Source: Odoribacter sp.
GTDB taxonomy: Bacteria > Bacteroidota > Bacteroidia > Bacteroidales > Marinifilaceae
NCBI GenBank assembly: GCA_020024465.1
Contig: JAHHTT010000013.1
Span: 1 to 46,647, forward strand
DNA length: 46,647 nt
Reading direction: 5' to 3'
Positions 1 to 6,989 of the stretch are shown piece by piece. Positions within the stretch are counted from its first letter, which is position 1. Each line of letters begins with the position of its first letter. The translations under genes and the position numbers were made by a program. A model generated the notes under the pieces. It made no database searches, was not told where the DNA came from, and was given only the letters and a program-made list of their open reading frames with translations.

Positions 1-1
1 A

Positions 2-109
2 TACAATTTGTTTGGCGACTTTTTCTGTTTGAATATACCAAAGGTTGATTCAATGATGTCAGAAGAGCCTACTAAAGAAACATTTTTAAAGAAAGAAAAG
101 AAAAAGTAA
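2..109 (+). CDS. C-terminal end of an unidentified protein (partial)
   Basis: An open frame enters from the left edge and runs 35 codons to a TAA at 107-109. The visible tail has an aromatic, hydrophobic stretch (YNLFGDFFCLNIP) followed by a Lys/Glu-rich end finishing in KKEKKK. It is followed six bases later by a strong hairpin, which supports a real gene end. The tail is too short to assign a family. A basic tail after a hydrophobic stretch would suit a membrane protein, but that is a guess. Confidence 0.5.
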   Translation, partial: YNLFGDFFCLNIPKVDSMMSEEPTKETFLKKEKKK

Positions 110-112
110 CAC

Positions 113-150
113 AGTCGGTCGAAGAAATAAATTCGACCGATTTTATTTTA
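113..150 (+). terminator. Intrinsic terminator after the partial gene
   Basis: A perfect 9-bp stem (TCGGTCGAA at 115-123 with TTCGACCGA at 132-140) has an 8-nt loop and is followed by TTTTATTTTA. It separates the partial upstream gene from nrnA. Confidence 0.85.
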
Positions 151-181
151 TATTCCGCATATACTTTCGAATAAATAATTC

Positions 182-189
182 TATTTTTG
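182..189 (+). promoter_or_regulatory. Possible -7 box upstream of nrnA
   Basis: TATTTTTG fits the Bacteroidota -7 consensus TAnnTTTG and lies 27 nt before the nrnA start, after the terminator. No TTTG is seen at the usual -33 distance, so this is only a half-site. Confidence 0.35.
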
Positions 190-216
190 TCGACTTTATA
201 GATTTAATGTAAAAAT

Positions 217-1236
217 ATGAAAGAGTTAAATGAATGTATTGATGAGTTGAGATTTCGTTTGGCAGAAGGGGTTAAGAATGTGGTGATTGTGCCACATATA
301 TCTCCTGATGGTGATGCTGTTGGTGCATGCTCAGCTTTGGCAGAGGTATTAAGTAGGGTTGACATCAAATGGAATATTCTGACATGTGACCGAGTGCCAG
401 AATATTTACGTTTTCTGAAACACATTCCTTCTGCCATTTCTAATTTGGATAAACCTGAATTGTGTAAACAACTTAGTGAAGAAGCAGATTTGATTTTTAT
501 GTTAGACCACAATTCAGTTCGCCGGGAAGGAGATCTGGAGTATTTTGTGAGAAATTCAAAAGCACATAGAGTTATTATTGACCATCATCCGGAACCGGAT
601 GCACAAAATATTGTAATATCAGATTCTCAAGTGTCATCGACGTGTGAATTGATGTATGTTGTTGTAACAAGTATTTGGGGGAAAGAAATAATAACAGCAG
701 ATATGGCTAATTCTTTATATGTTGGAATAAATACGGATACTGGTGGTTTATGTCATAATTCATCACGCCCGGAGACATACAGAATTATAGCTTCGCTGTT
801 AGAAGCTGGATTAAACAAGGAATTTGTTCATAAACACGTTTATCAAATGAATAATATTTCGCGTTTACGTTTGATTGGTAATACATTGTTGAACAAACTG
901 CAGGTAGATGAGCATTATCCGGTGGCAATTATGCCAATCACTAAAGAAGAATTGGATAGATATGGTTATAAAGATGGCGATTTGGAAGGTTTGGTAAATA
1001 TTCCTCTGTCCGTTCATAATATAGAAGTTTCGATACAAATCACCGAACGTAAGGAGCGGGTAAAATTGTCATTCCGTTCAAAGGGGAATATTCCCGTGAA
1101 TGAATGGGCAAAAGCATGGTTTAATGGCGGAGGCCACATAAATGCCGCTGGAGGGCAAATGGATTTGCCCCTAGAGAAAGTGATAAGTAAAGTACATGCC
1201 ACGATGCCATTGTTTTTTTATGAATATGTAAAATAA
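217..1236 (+). CDS. nrnA: DHH/DHHA1 phosphoesterase, NrnA-like oligoribonuclease / pAp phosphatase
   Basis: The 339-residue protein has the N-terminal DHH domain and C-terminal DHHA1 domain of the NrnA family. These enzymes degrade 2-5 nt RNA oligomers (nanoRNA) and often dephosphorylate 3'-phosphoadenosine 5'-phosphate, using a two-metal centre. Visible metal motifs are HISPDGDAVG (about residues 27-36), LDHN (96-99) and the DHH signature at 122-124. The DHHA1 substrate motif GGGHINAAGG lies at 304-313. Length is normal for the family. The next gene starts 6 nt after the stop, so the two are probably cotranscribed. Domain identity is sure; whether it acts mainly on nanoRNA, pAp or cyclic-dinucleotide products (pApA) cannot be told from sequence. 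Confidence 0.93.
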   Translation: MKELNECIDELRFRLAEGVKNVVIVPHISPDGDAVGACSALAEVLSRVDIKWNILTCDRVPEYLRFLKHIPSAISNLDKPELCKQLSEEADLIFMLDHNSVRREGDLEYFVRNSKAHRVIIDHHPEPDAQNIVISDSQVSSTCELMYVVVTSIWGKEIITADMANSLYVGINTDTGGLCHNSSRPETYRIIASLLEAGLNKEFVHKHVYQMNNISRLRLIGNTLLNKLQVDEHYPVAIMPITKEELDRYGYKDGDLEGLVNIPLSVHNIEVSIQITERKERVKLSFRSKGNIPVNEWAKAWFNGGGHINAAGGQMDLPLEKVISKVHATMPLFFYEYVK

Positions 1237-1242
1237 TTGAGA

Positions 1243-1578
1243 ATGCCTTTTTTCAGATTCCATTTTGTAGAGGATACGCGTTTGGCAAAAGTCAGTAAAA
1301 AAATGCTTGACCGTATTCAAGAAGTTGTAGGATGTCCGCGTGATCATATTGTCATAGAAAATGTACATTCAGCATTTATTGATGATGGGGAGGTTAAAAA
1401 TACGAACAATTGGCCTTTTGTCGAAGTTGATTATTTTGAGCGTCCAAGAGATATTCAGGAAAGATTGGCAAAAGTGCTGTATGAAGAATTGACGATTGCC
1501 GGATATCCGCATTCAGATATTCATTTCCGGTATTTACAACCGATGAATTATTATGAAGACGGAAAAGCATTAGGATAA
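1243..1578 (+). CDS. DUF1904 family protein (tautomerase-like small protein)
   Basis: A protein of 111 residues starting MPFFRFHF. An in-frame TTG lies two codons earlier, immediately after the nrnA stop, but the ATG at 1243 gives the N-terminus expected for the family, where residue 2 is proline as in tautomerases. Recalled DUF1904 features are present: the CPRD segment near residue 32, a WPFVEVDYFER segment in the middle and a YYEDGK C-terminus. The fold is thought to be related to 4-oxalocrotonate tautomerase, but no reaction is known. It is probably translated from the nrnA transcript. Confidence 0.75.
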   Translation: MPFFRFHFVEDTRLAKVSKKMLDRIQEVVGCPRDHIVIENVHSAFIDDGEVKNTNNWPFVEVDYFERPRDIQERLAKVLYEELTIAGYPHSDIHFRYLQPMNYYEDGKALG

Positions 1579-1599
1579 TGATTGATTTCGGAACAAATG

Positions 1600-1638
1600 T
1601 TTGCATATTTATGAAATAAACTATATGTTTGCATATAG
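1600..1638 (+). promoter_or_regulatory. marR promoter overlapped by a palindromic operator
   Basis: TTTG at 1600-1603, a 20-nt spacer and TATGTTTG at 1624-1631 fit the Bacteroidota promoter consensus. The -7 box lies inside a perfect inverted repeat, CTATATG at 1621-1627 and CATATAG at 1632-1638 around TTTG. The 12-mer ATGTTTGCATAT occurs at 1597-1608 over the -33 region and again at 1625-1636, so there may be two binding sites 28 bp apart. A MarR dimer bound here should block the promoter; autoregulation is inferred. Confidence 0.7.
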
Positions 1639-1658
1639 TATAAATTGCAACATAAATC

Positions 1659-2111
1659 ATGGAGGATGTAAGAGAATTAGTAACTTATATTAGTCAAGCC
1701 GAGAGAGGTTATACGAAATTGTTAAATCGTGCCTTTTTAAAGGCCGGCTATGATTTAAGCCGTGAACAATATGAATTGTTGAGAGTGCTGTGGGTTGAAG
1801 ACCATGTTAATCAGCAGACTATTTCCCGAAGGTTGCAAAAGGATAAGTATAATGTTACAAAATTGCTGAATACCTTGACAAAACGGGGCTTTGTGCAGAG
1901 AAAGATGTGTCAGGAGGATAAACGTAATAATTTTGTCGTTTTGACAAATAAAGGGATACAAGTTCAACAGGCACTTAATGAAATTGAAGAGCAAATTCAT
2001 GCAGATTTGACTTTTTTTATAACTTCAGAAGAGATGAAGTCTGGAGTTTGGGTTTTGAGAAAAATGACGGATATGATGACCAAATCATCATATCCGTTTA
2101 TTATGAAATAA
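1659..2111 (+). CDS. MarR family transcriptional regulator
   Basis: A 150-residue protein of normal MarR length. The winged-helix region covers about residues 45-110, with the recognition-helix segment QQTISRRLQKDKYNVTKLL and the wing motif EDKRNNFVVLT, matching the D-x-R-x5-LT pattern of MarR wings. MarR proteins bind palindromic DNA as dimers and release it on binding small phenolic or oxidised ligands. The gene has its own promoter with a palindrome on the -7 box, which suggests self-repression. It stands alone between a DUF1904 gene and pepD on the same strand, and pepD begins only 33 nt after its stop, so pepD may be in the same unit. The ligand is unknown. Confidence 0.9.
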   Translation: MEDVRELVTYISQAERGYTKLLNRAFLKAGYDLSREQYELLRVLWVEDHVNQQTISRRLQKDKYNVTKLLNTLTKRGFVQRKMCQEDKRNNFVVLTNKGIQVQQALNEIEEQIHADLTFFITSEEMKSGVWVLRKMTDMMTKSSYPFIMK

Positions 2112-2144
2112 TATTGATAATAAATATTTAAACTATCATTACTT

Positions 2145-3596
2145 ATGAAAGTATTACAAGGATTAAAACCAGAAGCTGTATGGGGATATTTCGAAGAAAT
2201 TTGCCAGATACCCCGTCCTTCACGTAAAGAAGAAAAAATAGGAGCATGGTTGATGGAGTTTGCCCGTAAAAATCAGCTGGAAGCTCGTCAAGATGAAGCA
2301 GGCAATGTATTGATTGTGAAAGGAGCCACATCGGGTAAGGAGAATACGCCGACAGTTGTATTGCAGTCACATATGGATATGGTTTGTGAAAAGAATTCGG
2401 ATATCAGACATGATTTTGATAAAGATCCTATACAGCCTTATATCGATGGTGGTTGGGTGAAAGCCAAGGGTACGACATTGGGTGCAGATGATGGGATAGG
2501 AATGGCAGCGGCTTTAGCTGTATTGACTTCTACAGATATCCAGCATGGTCCTATCGAGTGTTTGTTTACAGTAGATGAAGAGACAGGTTTGACAGGTGCA
2601 TTTGCATTGAAACCGGGATTCTTCAGCGGTAAAATATTATTGAATTTGGACTCAGAGGATGAAGGAGAAATGTTTATCGGTTGTGCAGGCGGTATAGATA
2701 CAGTTATCCGTTTCCCTTATCAGAAAGAGACTGCCGATAAAAGCAGGTTTGCAGTGAAAATTGTTGTGAAAGGTTTGCAAGGAGGGCATTCCGGTGATGA
2801 TATTAACAAAGGCAGGGGAAATGCTATAAAGATATTAAATCGTTTTTTGTGGGAAATGAATAATAAATACGGCATTCAGATAGGAGACTTTGCCGGTGGA
2901 AATTTACGCAATGCGATTGCTCGAGAAGCTTCTGCTGTCATTGCCTTCGAAGAATCTTTGAAAGAACCTGTACGGGTGGCCTTTAATATTTATGCAGCCG
3001 AGATGGAAAATGTATGGAAGATGACAGAACCCGGTATTTCTTTTGAACTGGAGTCTGTCGATGTTCCTGCTGAACTTTTGACAGTAGCATCAACGACTGA
3101 TTTGTTGAATGCATTATATGCTTGTCCTCATGGTGTCTTTGCAATGAGTTATCGGATGCCTGGAATGGTAGAAACGTCTACAAACCTTGCTGCAGTAAAG
3201 TTTGTTGAGAATGATAGAATATTGATTACAACATCCCAGCGTAGTGATGTCGATTCAGAAAAGATGAATATTGCTCAAATGGTGGCATCTGTATTTAAGA
3301 TGGTGGGTGCTGATGTCGAACATGGTGAAGGATATCCGGGATGGGCTCCTAATCCGGATTCTGCAATTTTAAAAGTAGCTGTAGAATCTTATAAATGTTT
3401 GTTCGGTAAGGAACCTATTGTACGTTCTATTCATGCCGGATTGGAATGTGGTCTGTTTCTTGAAAAATATCCGGGAATGGATATGATATCATTCGGTCCT
3501 ACCTTACGTGGAGTCCATTCTCCAGATGAAAAGGTAGATATTGAAACGGTAGAAAAATGGTGGAAACATCTAGTGAATATTTTAGAGAAAATATAA
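2145..3596 (+). CDS. pepD: Aminoacyl-histidine dipeptidase (peptidase D, M20 family)
   Basis: The 483-residue protein is full length for PepD, a cytosolic two-zinc dipeptidase that cleaves Xaa-His dipeptides such as carnosine. M20 zinc and catalytic residues are visible: H76 and D78 in LQSHMDMV, bridging D115 in LGADDGIGM, the EE pair at 145-146 in VDEETGL and D169 in NLDSEDEGE. The late histidine lies in SIHAGLECGLF. GGHSGDDINKGR in the middle is the dimerisation-domain histidine motif. No signal peptide is present. No promoter box is evident in the 33-nt gap from marR. Function probably lies in peptide salvage. Confidence 0.93.
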   Translation: MKVLQGLKPEAVWGYFEEICQIPRPSRKEEKIGAWLMEFARKNQLEARQDEAGNVLIVKGATSGKENTPTVVLQSHMDMVCEKNSDIRHDFDKDPIQPYIDGGWVKAKGTTLGADDGIGMAAALAVLTSTDIQHGPIECLFTVDEETGLTGAFALKPGFFSGKILLNLDSEDEGEMFIGCAGGIDTVIRFPYQKETADKSRFAVKIVVKGLQGGHSGDDINKGRGNAIKILNRFLWEMNNKYGIQIGDFAGGNLRNAIAREASAVIAFEESLKEPVRVAFNIYAAEMENVWKMTEPGISFELESVDVPAELLTVASTTDLLNALYACPHGVFAMSYRMPGMVETSTNLAAVKFVENDRILITTSQRSDVDSEKMNIAQMVASVFKMVGADVEHGEGYPGWAPNPDSAILKVAVESYKCLFGKEPIVRSIHAGLECGLFLEKYPGMDMISFGPTLRGVHSPDEKVDIETVEKWWKHLVNILEKI

Positions 3597-3606
3597 TAGT
3601 TCAGAT

Positions 3607-4080
3607 ATGGGTACAATAAGCGGAAAGAACGCAAAATCAGCAAAATATGATCGTTTGTATGAGCAGATAAAGACGTATGTAGTGACAACTGATGATATAT
3701 GGGCTAGATTGGCAACCATAGAAGCTGTTTTGCACCATAAGATGCAGGCTTTTTTTTGGACGGGTGTGTATGCTTTGATTGATGACGAATTAATTGTGCG
3801 TTCATATCAAGGGCCAGTCGCTTGTCAGAAATTGCGACACCATATTGGAGTTTGTTGGGCTGCAGTCAATTCGGGAGAAACGGTTATTGTGCCTAATGTT
3901 GAAGAATTTCCGGGTCATATTGCATGTAATTCTTTGTCTAAAAGTGAAATAGTAGTACCTATCCGCAATCAGGAAGGAAAAGTATTTGCCTGTCTTGATA
4001 TTGATAGTGATAAATTAGATGCTTTTGATTCAGCGGATAAAGAAGGATTGATAAAGATTTTGTCTTTACTGTATATATGA
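3607..4080 (+). CDS. msrC: Free methionine-(R)-sulfoxide reductase (GAF domain, fRMsr)
   Basis: A 157-residue single GAF-domain protein. Three cysteines, C73 (PVACQ), C83 (GVCWA) and C107 (HIACN), are spaced 10 and 24 residues apart. This is the spacing of the three redox cysteines of E. coli fRMsr. The segments around them, FPGHIAC and SEIVVPI, also fit the family, as does FACLDIDSD near the C-terminus. The enzyme reduces free methionine-R-sulfoxide back to methionine using thioredoxin. It starts 10 nt after pepD and is probably cotranscribed with it, which would put peptide and amino acid salvage or repair in one unit. Confidence 0.87.
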   Translation: MGTISGKNAKSAKYDRLYEQIKTYVVTTDDIWARLATIEAVLHHKMQAFFWTGVYALIDDELIVRSYQGPVACQKLRHHIGVCWAAVNSGETVIVPNVEEFPGHIACNSLSKSEIVVPIRNQEGKVFACLDIDSDKLDAFDSADKEGLIKILSLLYI

Positions 4081-4106
4081 TTTTGATAAAAAAACAGACA
4101 AATGTT

Positions 4107-4138
4107 TTTGTTTTTTATCAGATACATATATATCTTAG
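4107..4138 (+). promoter_or_regulatory. Promoter of the TPR gene
   Basis: TTTG at 4107-4110, a 20-nt spacer and TATCTTAG at 4131-4138 (one mismatch to TAnnTTTG) predict a transcript start near 4145. That is downstream of the earliest in-frame ATG at 4102 and upstream of the ATG at 4180, so it supports the later start. A weak AT-only hairpin (4084-4093 with 4111-4120) overlaps the -33 end. Confidence 0.55.
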
Positions 4139-4179
4139 TGGCTGAAGAAACTAAATATGAATATGTAAAAAAGAAAAGC

Positions 4180-4917
4180 ATGAGAAAAGTTATTTTATTA
4201 TTTTTAGGTGTGTTGATAACCTGCAGTGTTTTTGCACAAGAACCAGGAGCAGCAGAGAAGAATGCTGCTAATGATGCAATGCGTTCAAAAAACTATCCAG
4301 AGGCTTTCAAACAATTGGAAGCTTATTTGAAAATCGTTGAGTATAAAGATAATGCTTATGTATATAATACCGGTGTTATTGCCACGAAGTTGAAGAATTA
4401 TGTAGCTGCTGAAAAGTATTTTGATATAGCTATTAAGAATAAATATAAAGCTAAAGCCGCATATCATGCTAAAGCAGTGGCACAGAAAGAGCAGAAAAAA
4501 GAAGCTGAAATGTTGGCTACTTTGCAGGAAGGTATGAAATTTGCACCCGGTGATATGAAATTGGAAACAATGTATGCCTCTCATTTCATGAAAAAAGGAC
4601 AGGAATTCCAAAAAGCTGGAAATGAAGTTAAGGCTGCTGAAAATTACAATCAGATCACAACTCTCAGCAATAAGAGTTTTAAAGTACAGGGGTTTGTAAG
4701 TTTGGCCGGTTTGTATTTCAATAATGGTGCTAAGATTTTGCAGGAAGCTAATCCAATTGCAAATACTGACAAGACAAAATTTGAAGCAGAAAAAACAAAA
4801 GCAATGACCGATTTTAAAAAAGCAAAAGATTATTTAGTTCAAGCTCAATCTTTGGATGCTGCAAATCAAGATGTAAAAGATTTGATGAAACAAGTGAATG
4901 AGGTAATGGCAAAATAA
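4180..4917 (+). CDS. Exported tetratricopeptide-repeat protein
   Basis: A protein of 245 residues from the ATG at 4180. This start gives a clean signal peptide (MRKVILLFLGVLITCSVFAQ, cleavage probably after Ala-Gln near residue 20) and follows the predicted promoter; a longer reading from 4102 would put 26 poorly suited residues in front. The mature part is helical and repeats Ala/Tyr/Lys-rich 34-residue TPR-like units, for example NAYVYNTGVIATKLKNY and YKAKAAYHAKAVAQ. TPR domains mediate protein contacts, so it is probably a periplasmic scaffold. A strong terminator follows. No specific partner can be named. Confidence 0.85.
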   Translation: MRKVILLFLGVLITCSVFAQEPGAAEKNAANDAMRSKNYPEAFKQLEAYLKIVEYKDNAYVYNTGVIATKLKNYVAAEKYFDIAIKNKYKAKAAYHAKAVAQKEQKKEAEMLATLQEGMKFAPGDMKLETMYASHFMKKGQEFQKAGNEVKAAENYNQITTLSNKSFKVQGFVSLAGLYFNNGAKILQEANPIANTDKTKFEAEKTKAMTDFKKAKDYLVQAQSLDAANQDVKDLMKQVNEVMAK

Positions 4918-4936
4918 ATTTGCATAATTTACTAAT

Positions 4937-4978
4937 AAAGATAAAGGTGTACCGTTTTAACGGTACACCTTTATCTTT
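4937..4978. terminator. Bidirectional terminator between the TPR gene and nusB
   Basis: A perfect 20-bp inverted repeat, left arm 4937-4956 and right arm 4959-4978, with a 2-nt loop. The GC core is GGTGTACCG. The arms end in A/T runs that supply a T-rich tail in both directions, serving the two convergent genes. Confidence 0.9.
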
Positions 4979-5041
4979 GGAGGTTTATTACGGGAAAAGC
5001 AAGATGTTCTGGGAGATTCCCATCAATGGATAAAACTAATT

Positions 5042-5989
5042 TTATTCTACTAATCCACGCCCTGTTTTAATTATTTCGTTTGTTTCTTTTAACTGCTTAA
5101 CTATTTTGTCAAGAACACCGTTTATAAAAGCTCCGCTTTTAGGAGAACTGTAGGTTTTAGATATTTCAATATATTCGTCAAGAGTTACTTTGATTGGAAT
5201 AGAAGGAAAATTTTTTAATTCTGAAACGGCACATCCCATTATTAATTTATCCATTTCAGAAATACGGTCAAGTTCCCAATTTTTTGTGTGTTGATCAATT
5301 AGTTGAATGTTTTTGTCAAACTCTAAAAATGTTTTACGCACTAATGTGCGGGCAAATTCAGTATCTTCTTGAGGTTTATAAACAGGAAAGAGTAATCCAT
5401 CATCTGCAGTCATGTTTTCACGAATATGCCATAAGGTCTTATATACTATACTTAATACAAGTTCGAAATCATCGTTCCAATAAATACTTTTTTCTTCAAG
5501 CATTTGGAAAAAGATATCATCTTGAATGATAAGCTCTGCAAAGATATCCAATATTAATTGTTTGTGATCATCAAACGTTACGGATTGCTTGCTCATGTAT
5601 TTTTGATACTTTGACCATTCCAACATTTTGTTATAGAAGTATAACACAGTCTCCTGAGAGTCATTCCAGGATATCATGTTGTTATTGATATAGTTTTGAA
5701 ATTTCTTGTTTTTTTCAATTATATCAAAAACAGGGTTTTCAATAAAACGTGTGTTAGGATTCAGATCTTTATTGGAGGCAAAATGACGGTTGCGTGCAGT
5801 ATCAATTTTCAAGAATGCTTTGCGACGTATTTCTATGAGTAGAAATAATGTCTCATAGTAAAGATCCGTACTTTTATTCATACTTTGCAGGATTTCACGT
5901 TCGATTTCTGCTATGGTTGCGCTTTCTTTCTTACTAAAGGCATAAAGTAGCTGCAAAACTTTAATTCTGATTAATCTTCTGCTTGTCAT
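5042..5989 (-). CDS. nusB: Transcription antitermination factor NusB (long Bacteroidota form)
   Basis: The 315-residue protein has the NusB fold split by a large N-terminal/middle extension, as usual in Bacteroidota; E. coli NusB is about 140 residues. The N-terminal motif RRLIRIKVLQLLYAF matches the family start. The C-terminal part carries DKLIMGCAVSEL, IPIKVTLDEYIEISKTY and KSGAFINGVLDKI, the best-conserved NusB segments. NusB binds the boxA RNA with NusE (ribosomal protein S10) and prevents early termination in rRNA operons. Single gene, with a -7 box upstream and a shared terminator downstream. Confidence 0.93.
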   Translation of the reverse strand: MTSRRLIRIKVLQLLYAFSKKESATIAEIEREILQSMNKSTDLYYETLFLLIEIRRKAFLKIDTARNRHFASNKDLNPNTRFIENPVFDIIEKNKKFQNYINNNMISWNDSQETVLYFYNKMLEWSKYQKYMSKQSVTFDDHKQLILDIFAELIIQDDIFFQMLEEKSIYWNDDFELVLSIVYKTLWHIRENMTADDGLLFPVYKPQEDTEFARTLVRKTFLEFDKNIQLIDQHTKNWELDRISEMDKLIMGCAVSELKNFPSIPIKVTLDEYIEISKTYSSPKSGAFINGVLDKIVKQLKETNEIIKTGRGLVE

Positions 5990-6036
5990 TTTGATGAAGA
6001 ACTATTATATAATTATGTCTATAAATTTTGACGCCG

Positions 6037-6044
6037 CAAAAGTA
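6037..6044 (-). promoter_or_regulatory. -7 box of nusB
   Basis: On the minus strand this reads TACTTTTG, a perfect TAnnTTTG box, 48 nt upstream of the nusB start codon. No clear -33 TTTG is seen at the usual distance. Confidence 0.55.
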
Positions 6045-6185
6045 CAAAATAATATTGAAGTATAAGAAATGAATCAGGAAAAATATTATTATATAATTTA
6101 GAGAACCTTTTGTTAAAAAATTTGTTTTCTATTGTTTTGTTTTTCACATTTGTTCTTATGTTTAACTAAATAAATAGTTTGTATC

Positions 6186-6869
6186 ATGAAAAAGTATGTT
6201 GCAGAAATGATTGGAACAATGGTTTTAGTCTTAATGGGGTGTGGTAGTGCGGTTTTCGCTGGAGATATAGCTGGAAGTGTAGGTTCTGGAGTAGGCACTT
6301 TAGGAGTTGCTTTGGCTTTTGGACTGTCGGTAATAGCGATGGCATATACAATTGGTGGAATTTCGGGATGTCACATTAATCCTGCAATTACCTTGGGTGT
6401 ATTTTTGTCTGGCCGCATGAATGGTAAGGAGGCGGGTATATATATGCTTTTTCAGGTAATTGGTGCTTTAATAGGCTCTGCAATTCTTTTTTTATTGGTT
6501 TCTACAGGGACAAATAATGGACCAACTTTAACGGGGTCAAATACCTATGAAGAAGGCATGATGGGACAGGCATTTCTGGCTGAAGCTGTTTTTACATTTA
6601 TTTTTGTTTTAGTAGTGCTTGGGGCCACAGATGCAAAAAAAGGAGCTGGTAATTTTGCAGGTTTAGCAATTGGACTTACATTAGTATTGGTGCATATCGT
6701 CTGTATACCAATTACCGGGACCTCTGTAAATCCGGCGCGCAGTATCGCTCCTGCCTTGTTTGAAGGTGGCGTAGCATTGTCTCAATTATGGCTGTTTATT
6801 ATTGCGCCATTTGTAGGTTCAATATTGAGTGCTGTTGTATGGAATTTAATTACAGATAAAACAAAATAG
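6186..6869 (+). CDS. aqpZ: Aquaporin Z-type water channel
   Basis: A 227-residue six-helix MIP-family protein of normal length. Both pore-lining NPA boxes are present: HINPAIT (65-67) and SVNPARSIAPAL (182-184), the latter followed by the selectivity arginine R185. The histidine in LVLVHIVCIPITGTSVN matches the water-selective aquaporin filter, as opposed to the glycine usual in glycerol facilitators, so water transport is favoured. The protein lies in the inner membrane. It is divergent from nusB and ends in its own terminator. Confidence 0.93.
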   Translation: MKKYVAEMIGTMVLVLMGCGSAVFAGDIAGSVGSGVGTLGVALAFGLSVIAMAYTIGGISGCHINPAITLGVFLSGRMNGKEAGIYMLFQVIGALIGSAILFLLVSTGTNNGPTLTGSNTYEEGMMGQAFLAEAVFTFIFVLVVLGATDAKKGAGNFAGLAIGLTLVLVHIVCIPITGTSVNPARSIAPALFEGGVALSQLWLFIIAPFVGSILSAVVWNLITDKTK

Positions 6870-6889
6870 AAGATTGTATTCCAATCTAT

Positions 6890-6928
6890 AAAAAAGGGAC
6901 AAAAGATAAATCTTCTGTCCCTTTTTTT
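6890..6928 (+). terminator. Terminator of aqpZ
   Basis: A6 plus GGGACA (6890-6901) pairs with TGTCCC plus T-run (6916-6928), giving a 12-bp stem with a 14-nt loop that can pair further, ending in seven T. Confidence 0.88.
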
Positions 6929-6953
6929 GTGAAAAAATGAACAAAAAAATATT

Positions 6954-6961
6954 TATCTTTG
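6954..6961 (+). promoter_or_regulatory. -7 box of recN
   Basis: TATCTTTG, a perfect -7 box, lies 28 nt before the recN start and after the aqpZ terminator. The nearest upstream TTTG (6926-6929) is 24 nt away, longer than usual. Confidence 0.5.
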
Positions 6962-6989
6962 TTCTATAATATTTTGGTGGAATAAGATT

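Noticed and set aside
4084..4120. Hairpin TGATAAAAAA/TTTTTTATCA after msrC as a terminator.
   Set aside because: The stem is almost all A-T with a 17-nt loop and overlaps the promoter of the next gene; too weak to call.
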